In this document: positions 12,456-24,046 of the stretch, in pieces
How the letters are laid out: every line of letters starts with the position of its first letter
Position numbering within the stretch: position 1 is the stretch's first letter
From: Arion vulgaris
Lineage: Eukaryota; Mollusca; Gastropoda; Stylommatophora; Arionidae
Assembly: GCA_020796225.1 (NCBI GenBank)
Contig: CM036754.1
Location: forward strand, 66,270,000 to 66,333,999
Direction: 5' to 3'
Length of the DNA stretch: 64,000 bases
Notes under the pieces: generated by a model
The model's input: the letters and a program-made list of their open reading frames with translations, nothing else
Databases searched by the model: none
What the model was told of the DNA's origin: nothing
Position numbers and translations under genes: made by a program

Positions 12456-12717
12456 TATATATATACTTTTAAAACTACAATATGTGCTGTGTCATATTTC
12501 TTTTAATATGTAAGCAATTGTTTATCCCAAATGAATTTGGTATCGGTTTCCAAACTGAAATAAATATAATTAATTTGTATATAATGTGTTCACTTTTTTT
12601 ACTTTCTGTGAACTAGTAATATTTTATATTTTAAAAAAGTAGTATGTTTTGTTGTTTACTTTGTGTACATTTTGTTTGTTTAGTGTGTGCTGGACTTAGG
12701 CATTTGAAAGCCGATTA

Positions 12718-13244
12718 TGCCTGTGTGGTGCCAGGAAAGAATAGTACCGTGTGGGAAGGAAAGAATAGTACCGCTGCGACCGACAAGGCATGTTGTAAGA
12801 GGCGACCGAGATAGTCATAGTGGCCTAAGGAAGGTACCCTAGTAAATAAAAAGTGTCGCAGAACTCAGCTGTGCTGGCCTACTTGTACGCACATAACTGG
12901 CACAGCATACAATCGATTTTAGGCTCAGATCACACAGAGTGGTTAACAGGTGACCAATTTGGAGCGTAAGAAGTAGAAGAAAAAAGCTGATTAGTATTTG
13001 ACACGCCTGCGTGGTGCCAGACAAGCAAGGAAAGCAAATAACAGTACCACTGCGACCTAAAAAGGCATGTTTATAAGAGGTGACTGATGTAGGACTTAGG
13101 GACGCTACCCTAGTAAATAAAAAGAATCACAGAAATCTGCTGTGCTGGCCTACTTGTAGGCGTATAACTGGCACAAAGTACAATCGATCTTTGATCCCAT
13201 ACAGAGTGGTTAACAAGTGGTTGATATGGCTCGTTCGAAGAAGT
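12718..13244 (+). mobile_element. Two second-family SINE copies in tandem
   Basis: Copies at 12718-12985 and 13006-13244, same orientation, separated by ~20 bases, both ending in AAG-rich tails. The first has a local duplication of AGGAAAGAATAGTACCG. They lie in the HAD intron, close to exon 1. Confidence 0.7.
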
Positions 13245-13343
13245 ATTTGACAGTTTTCTTTAATAAGAGTCATTGAATAGCAGAAGATATACGAATAGGA
13301 CTATTATTGGATAATACTCTTAAGTCTTATCTACTCTACTTAC

Positions 13344-13636
13344 TTTTTGGGCAAAACTTTATGCAGAATCTCTTTGATCAACCATTCTTGCCTATGGTAG
13401 GTCACGATTGCTACATATATCCCCTTATTGGATGCACTTTCCATCAAATCTCTCATACAAGGTCTAACATGTGGTACAAGTTTGTCAACTCCATCATCCC
13501 ATATGCCACCAGAATGTATGTCAATAATGGTTTTATCAAAATCAACCGCCAATAGTTTGATTCCCTTCTTGCTAAGAGCCGCAACAAATGAGTCGAGCTT
13601 TGCTCGGGTTTGTTTACTTGCTTTGGCTGTTGCCAT
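13344..13636 (-). CDS. HAD-superfamily hydrolase, exon 1
   Basis: First coding exon of a small haloacid-dehalogenase-like protein, read right to left from the ATG at 13636 (MATAKASKQTR). A second in-frame ATG at 13666 would add ten residues. Motif I is the DxDxT nucleophile block, AVDFDKTIID, with D32 and D34; motif II is the Thr at position 79 in VAIVTYHRQ. The donor GTAAGT follows 13344 and leaves two bases of a codon. HAD enzymes form an aspartyl-phosphate on the first Asp; most are phosphatases, but the substrate cannot be named from sequence. The frame is intact, unlike several MVP exons. Confidence 0.85.
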
Positions 13637-13639
13637 ACT

Positions 13640-15077
13640 AGTAAAACGCGGACAAAGACTGCACATTAAGCTATCGCTTGATACCTATGTTCCAACATTA
13701 AAATGTAACAGTTGATAGGTTTACGTTAACAGACAGTGAGTAGTCAGTCAGTAGTGAGTTGGACGTACGCTACTGACTAAAATTCAAATGGATGTGTTGA
13801 GTGACCGAGTGAGCTGCAAGAAATCGAAAGTGCTAGAATGTCTTTTATTCGTCAGCAATAGAATACTGCAAGAATCTAGGCCGTGTATGTGTCCTTATAT
13901 AACTATAAATCACATGTACTATGTCTTTTGTCATTTGCGAAACGCTGTAAGACTGAACCTTCACAACATAGTATAACCTACATAGCATGTGTGTCACTGT
14001 CGGACGTGTTGTTGACCGAACATTCCCGTTAAGTCTGTGTTACAAAACTCGAGAGTTATTGCCGTTTTTTCAGTACCACTCTCATTGCATGAAAATATGA
14101 ATGTCATACTTTGACCTGTCGTCGGAATGCAATAATGATGATCCTCGCTAATCACTAATGAATGTCGTACTTTGAAAGGTTTTAAACTGTAGACAAATGG
14201 TTCGTTAAAAGGCATTAGTGGATAATGCCATTACAACGATCTCAAATCTCATGCAGATTATGTGTGGATCTGGTGTACTGGAGAAGTGCGCAGTAACGAA
14301 AGAGCTGTTTTCGAAAACTGCCGTAATGAATTCAATGGATGTGAATTCGAAGGGTATACGTAACATACTTACATAGTCATACTGTACCGAGGTCCCACAA
14401 TAGTACATGTTGGGTGACACTATAATCAATTAAGCAGATATGCTATGACACCGCATAAATTTAGAATCAAACGTGGCACTAACACGAGTCACATATGAAA
14501 GAAACTGAGCACTTGCGGTTCTGCCTGATGGGACATTCACTCGGTTCCAATTAGGGAACGAAGTAACGAGCGCGCTTTAATCACAACAAACTACTATTGG
14601 AGGTTCACCATTAGCATTGAAAAAAGTATTACACTCCCCCATTTTCCCCTCTGGAAAATGATTTTTAATAAAAACAGTTTGATACGAATCGTGTAGATAG
14701 ATACACATTCAATTACGTATACGTTCCATTTTCGCGTAGTAAACTACCAAATTTTAAAACTCATTTTGTTCCCCCTACTCCATGAAAAATGTATTTGGAC
14801 ACCTATGGAAGCGCAAAGAAGATCCCTCTCACGCATCCTATACTTCACTTCCACACCGAAAGGGTACAGGATAAGATAACCATAACGTTTCCTTTTTCTT
14901 TTCTCTAACCTTGTTTTTCGAACCTAACTTTTCTCTAAACAGTGTTATAGCGTTACCAGAAGAATCACATAGAATACTATAATTATACAGGGCTATATTA
15001 TAGTATTATAAGTAGTCATTTTTAGGACTAGTCCCAGGTCACATGATCACACAAAAACAGAAGGCCAACAAGTCTTG
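13640..15077. other. Upstream flank of the HAD gene
   Basis: Likely holds the promoter of the HAD gene on the - strand, but I see no clear TATA or initiator. Contains a run of GTCAGTCAGTAGTGAG near 13740. Otherwise unique-looking sequence. Confidence 0.4.
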
Positions 15078-15090
15078 ATATAACAAAAAT

Positions 15091-15299
15091 GCCCGCGTGC
15101 CCAGCGTGTTCGTAGCGCGTTGGACTGTGGGTGACTAGCCCTCTGTGTGTACGGGTTCAATTCCGTGGGCAGGCAGAAAAAGCCACAGATTCCCCAGATT
15201 CACGGTGTTCGTGGCACCGAACCGAAGGGTTACGATGTCCATGGCACCGAGCCGAAGAGCTGAAAGCTCAAGTGCTTCTGGATCGGAAAAAAAAAAAAA
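15091..15299 (+). mobile_element. tRNA-derived SINE, 209 bp, 13-bp target duplication
   Basis: Starts GCCCGCGTGCCCAGCGTG, B-box-like GGGTTCAATTCC near 15151, ends in A(14). ATATAACAAAAAT is duplicated at 15078-15090 and 15300-15312. Sister copy at 37661-37859. Confidence 0.85.
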
Positions 15300-15779
15300 A
15301 TATAACAAAAATAGACCACTGTCATAGGTTAACTCGATTTTAAGTCTTGAATTCCCCAATAAATAAACGACCAACAACATAAACCGACAGCTTGGTTATC
15401 AGTTATATGAGGACTAACATCATAGCACTCCAGACATGTCCATACTCGACAGCTTGGTAATCTTGCGCAATGAAGGTTAACCTCAAATGAGTCGATTTTA
15501 TTTTCATAAACGATAATGTTTATTATATAACTAGATATTCCTCTCGTACCGTTATACGTTACACACGGCTTGCAAGTAATTTCTCCATACCGCTCTGTCC
15601 TGGCAACTCACTCAATCTCTTCCATGGAATTGAGTCCGATATTTCTCGCATCTCCCAGCAGAATCCATATCAGGTTTTCACTCGGGCGTCCTCTCTTTCT
15701 TGAACCCTTTGCCTCCCAGCCCACTTCTATAATGTTTATTACTGACCTCCAATTTTTTTAGTTATTGTTCAGAAAAATA

Positions 15780-16700
15780 GTAAGATTCTATTTTTAGAAG
15801 GGCTATGTGTCATTGAAAATAATTAACAAAACTTTCAGTAATGATATACCAACTTGGCGTTTTGTAGCCAATGATTAAAACTAAAGGATTGAAATTTCAG
15901 TAGCATTAGATAAAGTTTCAAATACCAGATACTGCATTTAAAAAAAATTCAAAAAAGCTCACGAAGCAGCCAATCCAATACTATATTATATTCATAATAT
16001 GTATGCCAAACATGACATAAACAAAAATAATCTCTTGTCAAACACTAGTAACAACTGTTATAAGAAAGAGAAGATGGAGATATGTTAAGCACACTCTTGA
16101 GTAGAAATGATCAAAGAATAACAAAGCATGCATTAAAGTGGGAGGCAAAAGGTTCCAGAAAGAAATGGTACCCTTGAAAAACCCTTAAACATAAATGCTG
16201 CCGCTGAAGGTTGAGTGCCGAATGAGTATCCTCCCCCTCCCATTTCGTGGTGACTCTAACATGCAAAAACCCTTGTTTAACAGTAGATGATCAAAAACAC
16301 ATGAAATGTATTTAAACGAACTGTCATTGTTACAAAAACGACAGTAGCAAACTTGCATCTAGAATAATCCTTTGATGTGTATCTATCTGTACCTAACAAA
16401 AATCACTTAATAGATCTCGTTAGCAAATTAACATGATGAAGTCATATTGAATCTTGTACGTGCTGTTTGTTTCGACCGAGCATGTAAATTGTGTATAATT
16501 TAGAGTGTCTTACAATATAGTATGATTTAGTGGTGTTTTTTCTGTAGCTGGATCATTGCGGTCTATCGCAAGCAATTATGACAACATACTCAGATCAGTG
16601 TTGCTGCACTTCTCTGGAGTCTGTAGAGGCCAATGCTGGAATACAATCCCTTATTACATGTGGGTCCTGTCTTTTTGACGCAACTCGTTTTTCTGTGCCA
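15780..16700. other. Mostly featureless; small LINE scrap
   Basis: 16060-16190 carries a degraded piece of the LINE family at 32030-32285 (GAAGATGGAGATATGTT, AAGTGGGAGGCAAAAGG). Nothing else recognised. Confidence 0.45.
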
Positions 16701-16729
16701 CAGCAGTAAGATGATTATCACCTGTGCGA

Positions 16730-17130
16730 ATTCTTCTTGTGTTGTTCAATGCCATATTTGGCGATTTGCATAGGGAATCCCTAGCACTTGATGTCTATAC
16801 ATAAGCATTTTAAAGACACTTTAATCTGTCTACTAACGGGTCGTCTACCCCCATCAAGCTCGCTATATATCAGTTGTTTTTACGGTGCTTTTATCAGGGA
16901 TCCGCTCAATGTGACCGGTCCATCTCATCTGAGCCTTCTGCAACAGTTTGTGGATACTTGAAATTTTTGCACTTATCAGAACATCGGTATTTTGAGTTTT
17001 TTTCTGCCATTTTGTTTTGAGTAGTCTGTGGGGACAACTTGTGTGGAAGTGGTTTAATTTTCTTGCGTGTCTGCTCTACACTGTCCATGTCTCACTGGCA
17101 GGAACACTTTTCCCAGTAAACCTTCAGTTA
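16730..17130 (-). mobile_element. Decayed non-LTR C-terminal fragment
   Basis: Reverse reading gives QKAQMRWTGHIERIPDKST (around 16890-16950), the WxGHxxR block seen at the 3' end of LINE reverse-transcriptase frames. The surrounding frame is broken by several shifts. Confidence 0.55.
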
Positions 17131-17139
17131 TGTGGCTAC

Positions 17140-18399
17140 ACCTTTACCTAAGTGAAGGATTTTAACCTCCTGCGATTGGACAAATCACCGTATATCTTGT
17201 GTCTAATCTTTAACCCATGCTCATCGCATTCCCAAAAGAAATCCACGAGCATGGTAGCAAACATCATGCTGAAGAATTTGGGGCCCAGCACACTCCACTC
17301 TTCACTTCGTTGTAAAGTTATACAAATGCACCTTAGCCCCAGCAGCTTAGGGATCAAACATACATGTCTAATGTATCATTGTGATTCTTGGTTCGTCACC
17401 AACTTCTACCTCAATAAAAAAAAAGAACGTACTGAAAAAAGGCTAATAATACAAATATAATTAGCTTTCAATCTTGTCACGTAGCTGGCACACATTAAGG
17501 TCCGGCTTGTTAGCAGAACTGAAAGTGGAAGTCAAGACGAACTGTTGACGGTAGTACTAGTAACTGCTTAGTAAATCTGTATCAATAATTGTTTAAAATA
17601 TATCTGATGTGTCATCTACAACGTTTAGAATAATATTTTTCAGAAATTTTTAGAGCAGTACTGCCTTGTTTAAAATGTGCTAATAATATATGAATTATTA
17701 TTATACTATTCTAAGAGTAAGACTATTGTTCTGTTGGGTTTTTCGACACGCCCACACATAGATTTTGAATAGATCTCTTATTGTTATTATAATATTTTGT
17801 GTTCGGTCTGCGCTTTGTGAATAAAAACACAAGTCTTACTCGTTGAAAATTGTTGCTTAAAGGTTGCGTGTGGTTAACTACGGTATACTGTATGGTTTTT
17901 CTTCTGGCAATATGATAAAAGTGGTGCAATACTGCTGTGAGTGTGTAAAAAGGAGACCGGTAATGTGCAAGTTTCTACTAATAGTCCACTGAACAAGTTA
18001 CTAAAAATAGGATAGGAGAGAGCACAGACACGACTATTTAGCAAGCCGGCTGGTTGGTTCGGGAGATACAGAACATTACATTCATCGAACTGGATGGATT
18101 TCCATATTCTGCTCTAGTTTCTTAGTAAATATAATATTATTTCTTCATAAAGTATACAATACTTTACAGACTACTTTATTTGAGTAGTTTATTCTCAATT
18201 TTTACAGCATTTACTACCAATTTTGATGCATCAATAAAACATCTCCAGATTAACATGTACGTTTATACCATATTGTAATGTGCAAAGTTATATTAAATGA
18301 TGTAAAAACTCTAGCAAATTATCTCAAGGATATATCAGGCAGGCACTGTTTCAAGATAGACAGTCACTGAATGCACATTGTTTGTGAGCATCTCTCTCT

Positions 18400-18400
<1 letters not shown>
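17140..18400. other. No gene seen
   Basis: AT-rich sequence upstream of MVP. A non-coding first exon of MVP could lie here or in 18620-19300, but I cannot identify one. Confidence 0.4.

Positions 18401-18410
<10 letters not shown>

Positions 18411-18447
<37 letters not shown>
18411..18447. repeat. (TA)n microsatellite
   Basis: About 18 TA repeats after a CT-rich run; resumes at 18617-18636 beyond the MITE. Confidence 0.9.
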
Positions 18448-18450
<3 letters not shown>

Positions 18451-18612
18451 TGGCGGCTTGTGATAATTTTTGTTGGTGGGGCCAGACATTTTTTAACGAA
18501 TAAATCATGGTTTTTTGTTGGCTATATTTTAATTTATAAAGTAATAGGTACACGTTATACATTATTTTTAGTGGGGCCCGGCCCACTGGCCCTTAATGAC
18601 GAGCCGCCACTG
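18448..18612. mobile_element. 165-bp MITE with CAGTGGCGGCT ends in a (TA)n tract
   Basis: The left end CAGTGGCGGCTTGT and the right end, inverted, CAGTGGCGGCTCGT are near-perfect inverted repeats. Runs of TA flank both sides, so the target duplication cannot be resolved. The CAGxGGCGG start is common among hAT-type MITEs; the superfamily is inferred. Confidence 0.65.
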
Positions 18613-18779
18613 TGTGTATATATATATATATATATTATATGCAGATCAGTTATCTAAAAATTCAAAGTGTTAATAAACGACTACACATCAAGGAAGATGC
18701 TGTTGTCTACACTGATTTTTCCATGATTTGACACAGAGTACAATTAAGTACTATAAGCTTATCGCATGTGTTTGTGCAA

Positions 18780-19000
18780 ACACTATTCGATGGAATCTGA
18801 CTTTATTATTCTGTATTCTAAGGTCAAACCTTTATGAAAGACACTCCTCAGTAAATCTACTGTTTGAATAGCTAGCTGGTTGTGTACTTAGATGCGCTCA
18901 TATGTAGGGCTACAATGGGCTAAAATCAGTGTGTAGTTCAGAATCCTGTGTTTAGTAATTTGTTTTTCAGGAACCTAATACTTGTACACTGTTTATTTAT
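18780..19000 (+). repeat. tRNA-like dispersed repeat
   Basis: TAGCTAGCTGGTTGTGT, TGTAGGGCTACAATGGGC and a B-box-like TCAGAATCCTG. Related copies at 32915-33110 and, split by the mariner element, 57925-57975 with 60148-60205 (B box GGTTCGAATCC). Confidence 0.6.
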
Positions 19001-19344
19001 TGAACATATTCATTGCTTCAGTTGCTTCCCAGGATTCTTTAAAAACTCCTTATTCTCATCTAGACAAAATATTAAGTTGATAAAGTAGACAACATATCTA
19101 CGAAATGTCTTCTTTAGGTAACAAGACACATACACATCGAAACTAAAACAAAATCTAAAACTTGAAATCAAATATAATTTTTAGAAAATATTTATCAGCG
19201 GATCCTCAAGCATGGTACCACAATCAAAATCTTTGAACTGAAATTCATTCTTGCTCCTTTACATTGTATTATTCATAATTATTTAGCATCTTCTGTTTTT
19301 TTTTCAGTTACATTTGCTGTAAAGGTACATTAACCAACAAGATA

Positions 19345-19472
19345 ATGGCTCAAAGATGACAATGCCATTTCCGTATTCCTCCATATTACTACATCCATGT
19401 TCTAGACCAGAACACAAATGTTACCAGAATCCAGATTGGACCTCAGACATTTATCAGGCAGGACAACCAGAG
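19345..19472 (+). CDS. MVP: Major vault protein, coding exon 1 (N-terminus)
   Basis: This exon encodes the start of major vault protein, the ~100-kDa subunit that forms the shell of the cytoplasmic vault ribonucleoprotein particle. The ATG at 19345 opens M-A-Q, and the chain matches the MVP N-terminus ([15 protein letters not shown], then [12 protein letters not shown]). The splice acceptor at 19304-19306 precedes a 38-base 5' UTR, so a non-coding upstream exon is likely; I could not place it or a promoter. The donor follows 19472 and leaves two bases of an Arg codon. As written, the frame breaks between the ATG and 19371: one extra A in the run at 19352-19354 and one missing T near 19368-19370. 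The two changes compensate, and the total of 128 bases fits 42 codons plus two bases. Confidence 0.9.
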
Positions 19473-19475
19473 GTG

Positions 19476-19800
19476 AGTCTTGTCTTATTCACATGTGCCG
19501 TGAAATGTCATGGGAGTTTAAGTTTTCTACCATGTGCCAGATGTGTAGTTGTTAGTCCTTGATGTCGCAAGATATCTGTGATATTATCTATACATCGGGT
19601 TCTTGGTCTTCCTCTGGCTTTGTATCCGGTTTGCTGGTTGTTATAGGCATGGGATGGTAGTAGATCTGGTTTTATTCTCATTAGATGACCGAACCATTTT
19701 ATTTGTTGTCTTCTAATATTTTGTATGCATGGTGTGATTCCAATGACATTTCTCATCCTCCATTGTGTTGTTTCCCATGAATCTTTTGTGTTGCTTTGAT
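19476..19800 (-). mobile_element. Non-LTR 3' end abutting the MVP exon 1 donor
   Basis: Reverse reading is open for 82 codons (19508-19756): RRQQIKWFGHLMRIKPDLLP, YKARGRPRTRCIDNITDILR, and a tail HLAHGRKLKLP. Sequence shared with other copies of this LINE (AGTCTTGTCTTA) starts at intron position +4 of the MVP exon 1 donor. Confidence 0.8.
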
Positions 19801-20197
19801 CTAATTTTCAATATTGCTATCTTTAACCAAAAGAGTGTGCAAAATGATCAGCTGCCTGTTTCCATCCTATTCAATACAATCTTGTGTTTCTCTCTGTGTC
19901 TTCACTATTAAGTTGTTTCACAAGCTTTCACTGTTTCCTGGTATCTCTTTTACAATTTAAGTATTGTTTCATGTGCAGCCTGTATTATACATCTACTGAA
20001 TTCATCAATTACCTTATTGATGTTCTTGTCTGTAACTAGATCTGTTGCCAATATACTTGAGCAATGCTTGTATATTGTTCGGTCACCCTTCTTGTACTTC
20101 CACCTAGATAGAGTGCTCCTCTTCTTGATGAATTTATTTTCAACAGTTAGTACGACTGGCCAAGGTCACTGCCTCCAAGCTGTTTTCCAACAACTCT

Positions 20198-21190
20198 AAC
20201 AACTACTTGACTATGTAGCCTTATAATTACATTCCAAATCTCTAATTACTTGACTATGTCTGCCTTATAATTACACTCCAAATCTCTAACTACTTGACTA
20301 TGTCTGCCTTATAATTACACTCCAAATCTCTAACTACTTGACTATGTCTGCCTTATAATTACACTCCAAATCTCTAACTACCTGACTATGTCTGCCTTTT
20401 AATCTCATTCTATAAACTCTAACTACCTGACTATGTCTGCCTTATAATTACATTCCAAATATCTAACTACCTGACTATGTCTGCCTTATAATTACATTCC
20501 AAATATCTAACTACTTGACTATGTAGCCTTATAATTACATTCCAAATATCTAACTACTTGACTATGTCTGCCTTATAATTACATTTCCAAATTCTAACTA
20601 CTTGACTATGTCTGCCTTATAATTACACTCCAAATCTCTAACTACTTGACTATGTCTGCCTTATAATTACACTCCAAATCTCTAACTACCTGACTATGTC
20701 TGCCTTTATAATTACATTCCAAATATCTAACTACCTGACTATGTCTGCCTTATAATTACATTCCAAATATCTAACTACCTGACTATGTCTGCCTTATAAT
20801 TACATTCCAAATATCTAACTACTTGACTATGTCTGCCTTATAATTACATTCCAAATATCTAACTACTTGTACTATGTCTCCTTATAATTCATTCCAAATA
20901 TTCCCATTAACTACTTGACTCAGTCTCTCCTTATAAGTTACATTCAAATATCTAACTCCTGACTATGTCTGCCTTATAATTACATTCCAAATATCTAACT
21001 ACCTGACTATGTCTGCCTTATAATTACATTCCAAATCTCTAACTACCTGACTATGTCTGCCTTATAATTACATTCCAAATATCTAACTACTTGACTATGT
21101 CTGCCTTATAATTACATTCCAAATCTCTAACTACTTGATGGTTAACCATCCAACCCCATTCTACCACTTGACTATGTCCCCTTTCAAGCT
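20198..21190. repeat. 44-bp minisatellite, ~22 copies
   Basis: Unit CTAACTACTTGACTATGTCT then GCCTTATAATTACATTCCAAATAT. It decays toward the right end, 120 bases before MVP exon 2. Confidence 0.9.
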
Positions 21191-21310
21191 TTATTCCAGC
21201 ACTCTAACTACTTGACTGTCAGCCATCTAACTCCTACTAAGATATGTACAGTTCTAATCATATAATATATTGTACAAATCTTGTGCTTCAACTAATGAAA
21301 ACTATTCCAG

Positions 21311-21506
21311 AGTTACTCTTGGTCCTGAGAAGATGGTTGTGGTTCCTCCCCGACATTATTGCGTCATCGAGAATCCAGTATTCAGAGACAAGGACGGCAA
21401 GCCTGTAACTGACAGTCTTGGTCAGACAAAACTACAACATGCTGACCAGGAAATCAGGCTAACACAAGATCCATTTCCTCTCTACCCTGGAGAGGTTCTT
21501 AAACAG
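21311..21506 (+). CDS. MVP: Major vault protein, coding exon 2
   Basis: Residues ~43-108, in the first vault repeats. The exon follows a CAG acceptor at 21308-21310, completes the split Arg codon, and reads 65 uninterrupted codons to the donor after 21506. Diagnostic MVP stretches are [15 protein letters not shown] and [15 protein letters not shown]. No frame damage is seen. It ends at a codon boundary and matches the start of exon 3. Identity is essentially certain from the colinear match along the family. Confidence 0.97.
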
Positions 21507-21853
21507 GTAATCATGTTTGACTGCATTTATTTTATAACTCTTGTACCTCTGAAGTCAGAGTAAGGCTCGCTTGAATGGCGAGGGACACTGGTAATAAGGA
21601 AAACAAGTCTTCACTTAAAAATCAATCAGAGGTGCCAATTTAGGCGTCATGACTACACCTGAATTCTTAGCGAGTGAAACAACATTTTTAAAAACAAAAA
21701 AAACTTTGTTTTGTCCAATGTCTGTTGTAAGATGTTTCTTCCAATATATAAGTTGTAGATGGAGTTTAGTTTTGTCCATTGTTACGTCCAGTCTGTTGTC
21801 CTTGAGTAATATTTGACAGACCATAACACTGAAATGTCAATGAGGTTTTTTGT

Positions 21854-22310
21854 GTGGATAATGTAAAAAACTTTGTTATCAATATGAAAAATGTTAGAAG
21901 ACTAGTAATGGCTTTCCAGAGGATGGTCAGCATGAAGAAACTATGGCGTGACACAAGCAAAGATTGTACATCAGAAGTTAAAAGAAGACTAGCAATGGTT
22001 TTTCAGAGGGTGGTCAGCATGAGGAAACTATGGCGGCACACAAGCAAAGATTGTACATTAGAAGTTAAAAGAAAACTAGATATGGTTTTTCAGAGGGTGG
22101 TCAGCATGAAGAAACTATGGCGTGACACAAGAAAAGATTGTACATTAGAAATTAAAAGAAAACTAGCAATGGTTTTCAGAGGGTGGTCATCATGAAGAAA
22201 CTATGGCGTGACACAAGAAAAGAAACAAAAGTAATACTTCTGAGAACATGCATTCTCTGTGGCAACATATGGATGTGAATTGTGGACCATAACACAAACA
22301 TTAAAGAACA
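21854..22310 (+). mobile_element. LINE fragment with an internal 87-bp tandem expansion
   Basis: Three and a half copies of an 87-bp (29-codon) unit start at 21901, 21988, 22075 and 22162. The repeated peptide is MVFQRVVSMKKLWRDTSKDC. After the last copy the text continues as S-V-A-T-Y-G-C-E-L-W-T, the YGCExW block of LINE reverse transcriptases, so the unit is an expansion inside the reverse-transcriptase C-terminal region. Confidence 0.7.
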
Positions 22311-22326
22311 AAGGTGAAGCTTTTAC

Positions 22327-22584
22327 TTCTTCTTCGAACGCTCCATATCGACCACTTGTTAATCACTCTGTTTGATTTGTATGTGATCTGAGCCTAAAAG
22401 CGATTGTATGTTGTGCCAATTATGTGCCTACAAGTAGGCCAGCACATCAAATTTCTGCTATGCTTTTTATTAACTAGGGTAGCTTCCCTAGATCCTACAT
22501 CAGTTGCCTCTTATGACATGCCTTGTAGGTCGCAGTGGCACTATTCTTTGCTTCCCTTGCGGCGCCGGCACCACACGGGCGAGG
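22327..22584 (-). mobile_element. Second-family SINE, reversed
   Basis: CTTCTTCGAACGCTCCATATC to CACCACACGGGCGAGG, close to consensus. Confidence 0.75.
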
Positions 22585-22639
22585 TGGGCTTTTCAAACAT
22601 GGTGTTACAGAAGGTGTTGTATTGTATACCAATTACCAT

Positions 22640-22865
22640 GGAGCGTCTGACCGAATGGATCAGAGCGCAGCTTCCATGCGGGAGACCTGGGTTCAATCCA
22701 TAGTAAGGCCAAGAAGTTTTATTCTGTCGAGGACATAAAGAAAACATCCTAACCTGAACAGTTTCATGGCGACTGTACTAGCCATGCGGCCATTAAATTC
22801 CACAGGCTCACGTCCCTCCTGTCCTACGCTGCCCAAAAATCAATTATTACAGGCAGTAACGACAT
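22640..22865 (+). mobile_element. tRNA-derived SINE (12233 family)
   Basis: Head GACCGAATGGATCAGAGCGC, B box GGGTTCAATCC, body CCTAACCTGAACAGTTTCAT, tail ATTACAGGCAGTAACG. Confidence 0.75.
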
Positions 22866-22989
22866 TTGGGTAGCAATTTTGATTGCACTGGAAATATGTT
22901 TAAAAAATAAATTATGCTGCGAATTGTCAAAGCATCATGAGCTTTTAAAAGTCTAAATAAAATATGGAACTGTAAGTTAGATAGTTTTA

Positions 22990-23400
22990 AAACTAAATTA
23001 TGAATTTTCAATTCAAATGTGTATCAATCCTAACATATGCCAGCGAGAGTTGGAAAATGACTAAAGATATAGAAAGTAAGTTGAACGCATTTGGAAATAG
23101 ATGTCTGAAAATAAGGAACATAAATTGTATAAATTCTGGAAAAATAAGTAAATCAGAACTGTCTGGTCAACCACAAGTAAGAACTTTATATGAAGAAGAA
23201 GATATATTAGGCATACTCTGAGAAGAAATGATCAAAGAATCACAAAGCAGGCAATGAAGTGGGAGGCAAAGGGTTCAAGAAAGAGAGCACACCCTAGGGA
23301 AGCCCTAAAACAAACTTTCATGAGAGGCGAGAAATATCAGACTCAATTCCTTGGAAGAGTTTGAGCGAGTTGCCCAGGATGGAATTATACAAATAACATT
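22990..23400 (+). mobile_element. LINE reverse-transcriptase C-terminal fragment
   Basis: The frame reads ILTYASESWKMTKDIESKLN, FGNRCLKIRNINCINSGKIS, then, after a shift, RNDQRITKQAMKWEAKGSRK and a degraded EEFERVAQDG. It is the same family as 32030-32285 and 16060-16190. Confidence 0.7.
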
Positions 23401-23479
23401 ACTTGCAATCCCTATGTAATATACAACTGAATATACATATACACACACATAACATATATGTGTGTGTGTATATATAAAA

Positions 23480-23700
23480 AGTTTAGCGGCATAGACAAAG
23501 AGTGGCTGGCCAAAGACAGGCAAGCATGGCGAAGTGAGGCGTCTCAAAAAGAACACAAACAGCATCATGTGGAGAGACAAGAGAAGCATCCTATGTATCA
23601 GCTCCAGTCTCCAGTTTTAGTGCAGCAACTGTGGCAAGGATTGCCACTCAGAATAGGCCATTACAGCCACAAGAAAGGTGATTCAGCGTAGAACATACTA
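23480..23700 (+). mobile_element. LINE 3'-terminal zinc-knuckle fragment
   Basis: Reading frames give IDKEWLAKDRQAWRSEA and, after one shift, CSNCGKDCHSEIGHYSH. This WERLAxDRxxWR-then-CxxC...H...H arrangement is typical of the end of LINE ORFs in this class. Confidence 0.6.
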
Positions 23701-23927
23701 GTGAGCAAGACCTATTGTCTCCTGAGACAAAGAGATCAATGAATGAATGAATATATTAAGTTTACAGGCCCAGATTGTGTCACTTGAGTATGACAGATTT
23801 AGATTTTTTGTTTAATCAATACTTTCCCTCTTAGAATGAGAACCTTGAGTTTTCAAACATTAACATTTTGTTCAGTTTATTTGAAGAAAATTGTGTCCTA
23901 TGTTTTATTTGTTCCTTCTTTTCCCAG

Positions 23928-24046
23928 CCTGTCACCGCCTTAAAAATTGTGCCTGCAAATTCTGCGTAAGAATTGTGCCATTCTTGAATTTGAAGATGGA
24001 GATGAGACTCGGACAGCTGGGGATGAGTGGCTCTTCGAAGGTCCAG
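23928..24046 (+). CDS. MVP: Major vault protein, coding exon 3 (frame damaged)
   Basis: Residues ~109-149. The acceptor CAG is at 23925-23927 and the donor GTATGT follows 24046. The exon begins PVTALKIVPANSA and ends EFEDGDETRTAGDEWLFEGPG, a clear MVP repeat. Two single bases appear to be missing, near 23967 and near 23974, both beside T runs. As written, a TAA falls at 23967-23969. The exon is 119 bases where 121 would keep the splice phases of exons 2 and 4, so both losses are implied by phase as well as by homology. Confidence 0.93.
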
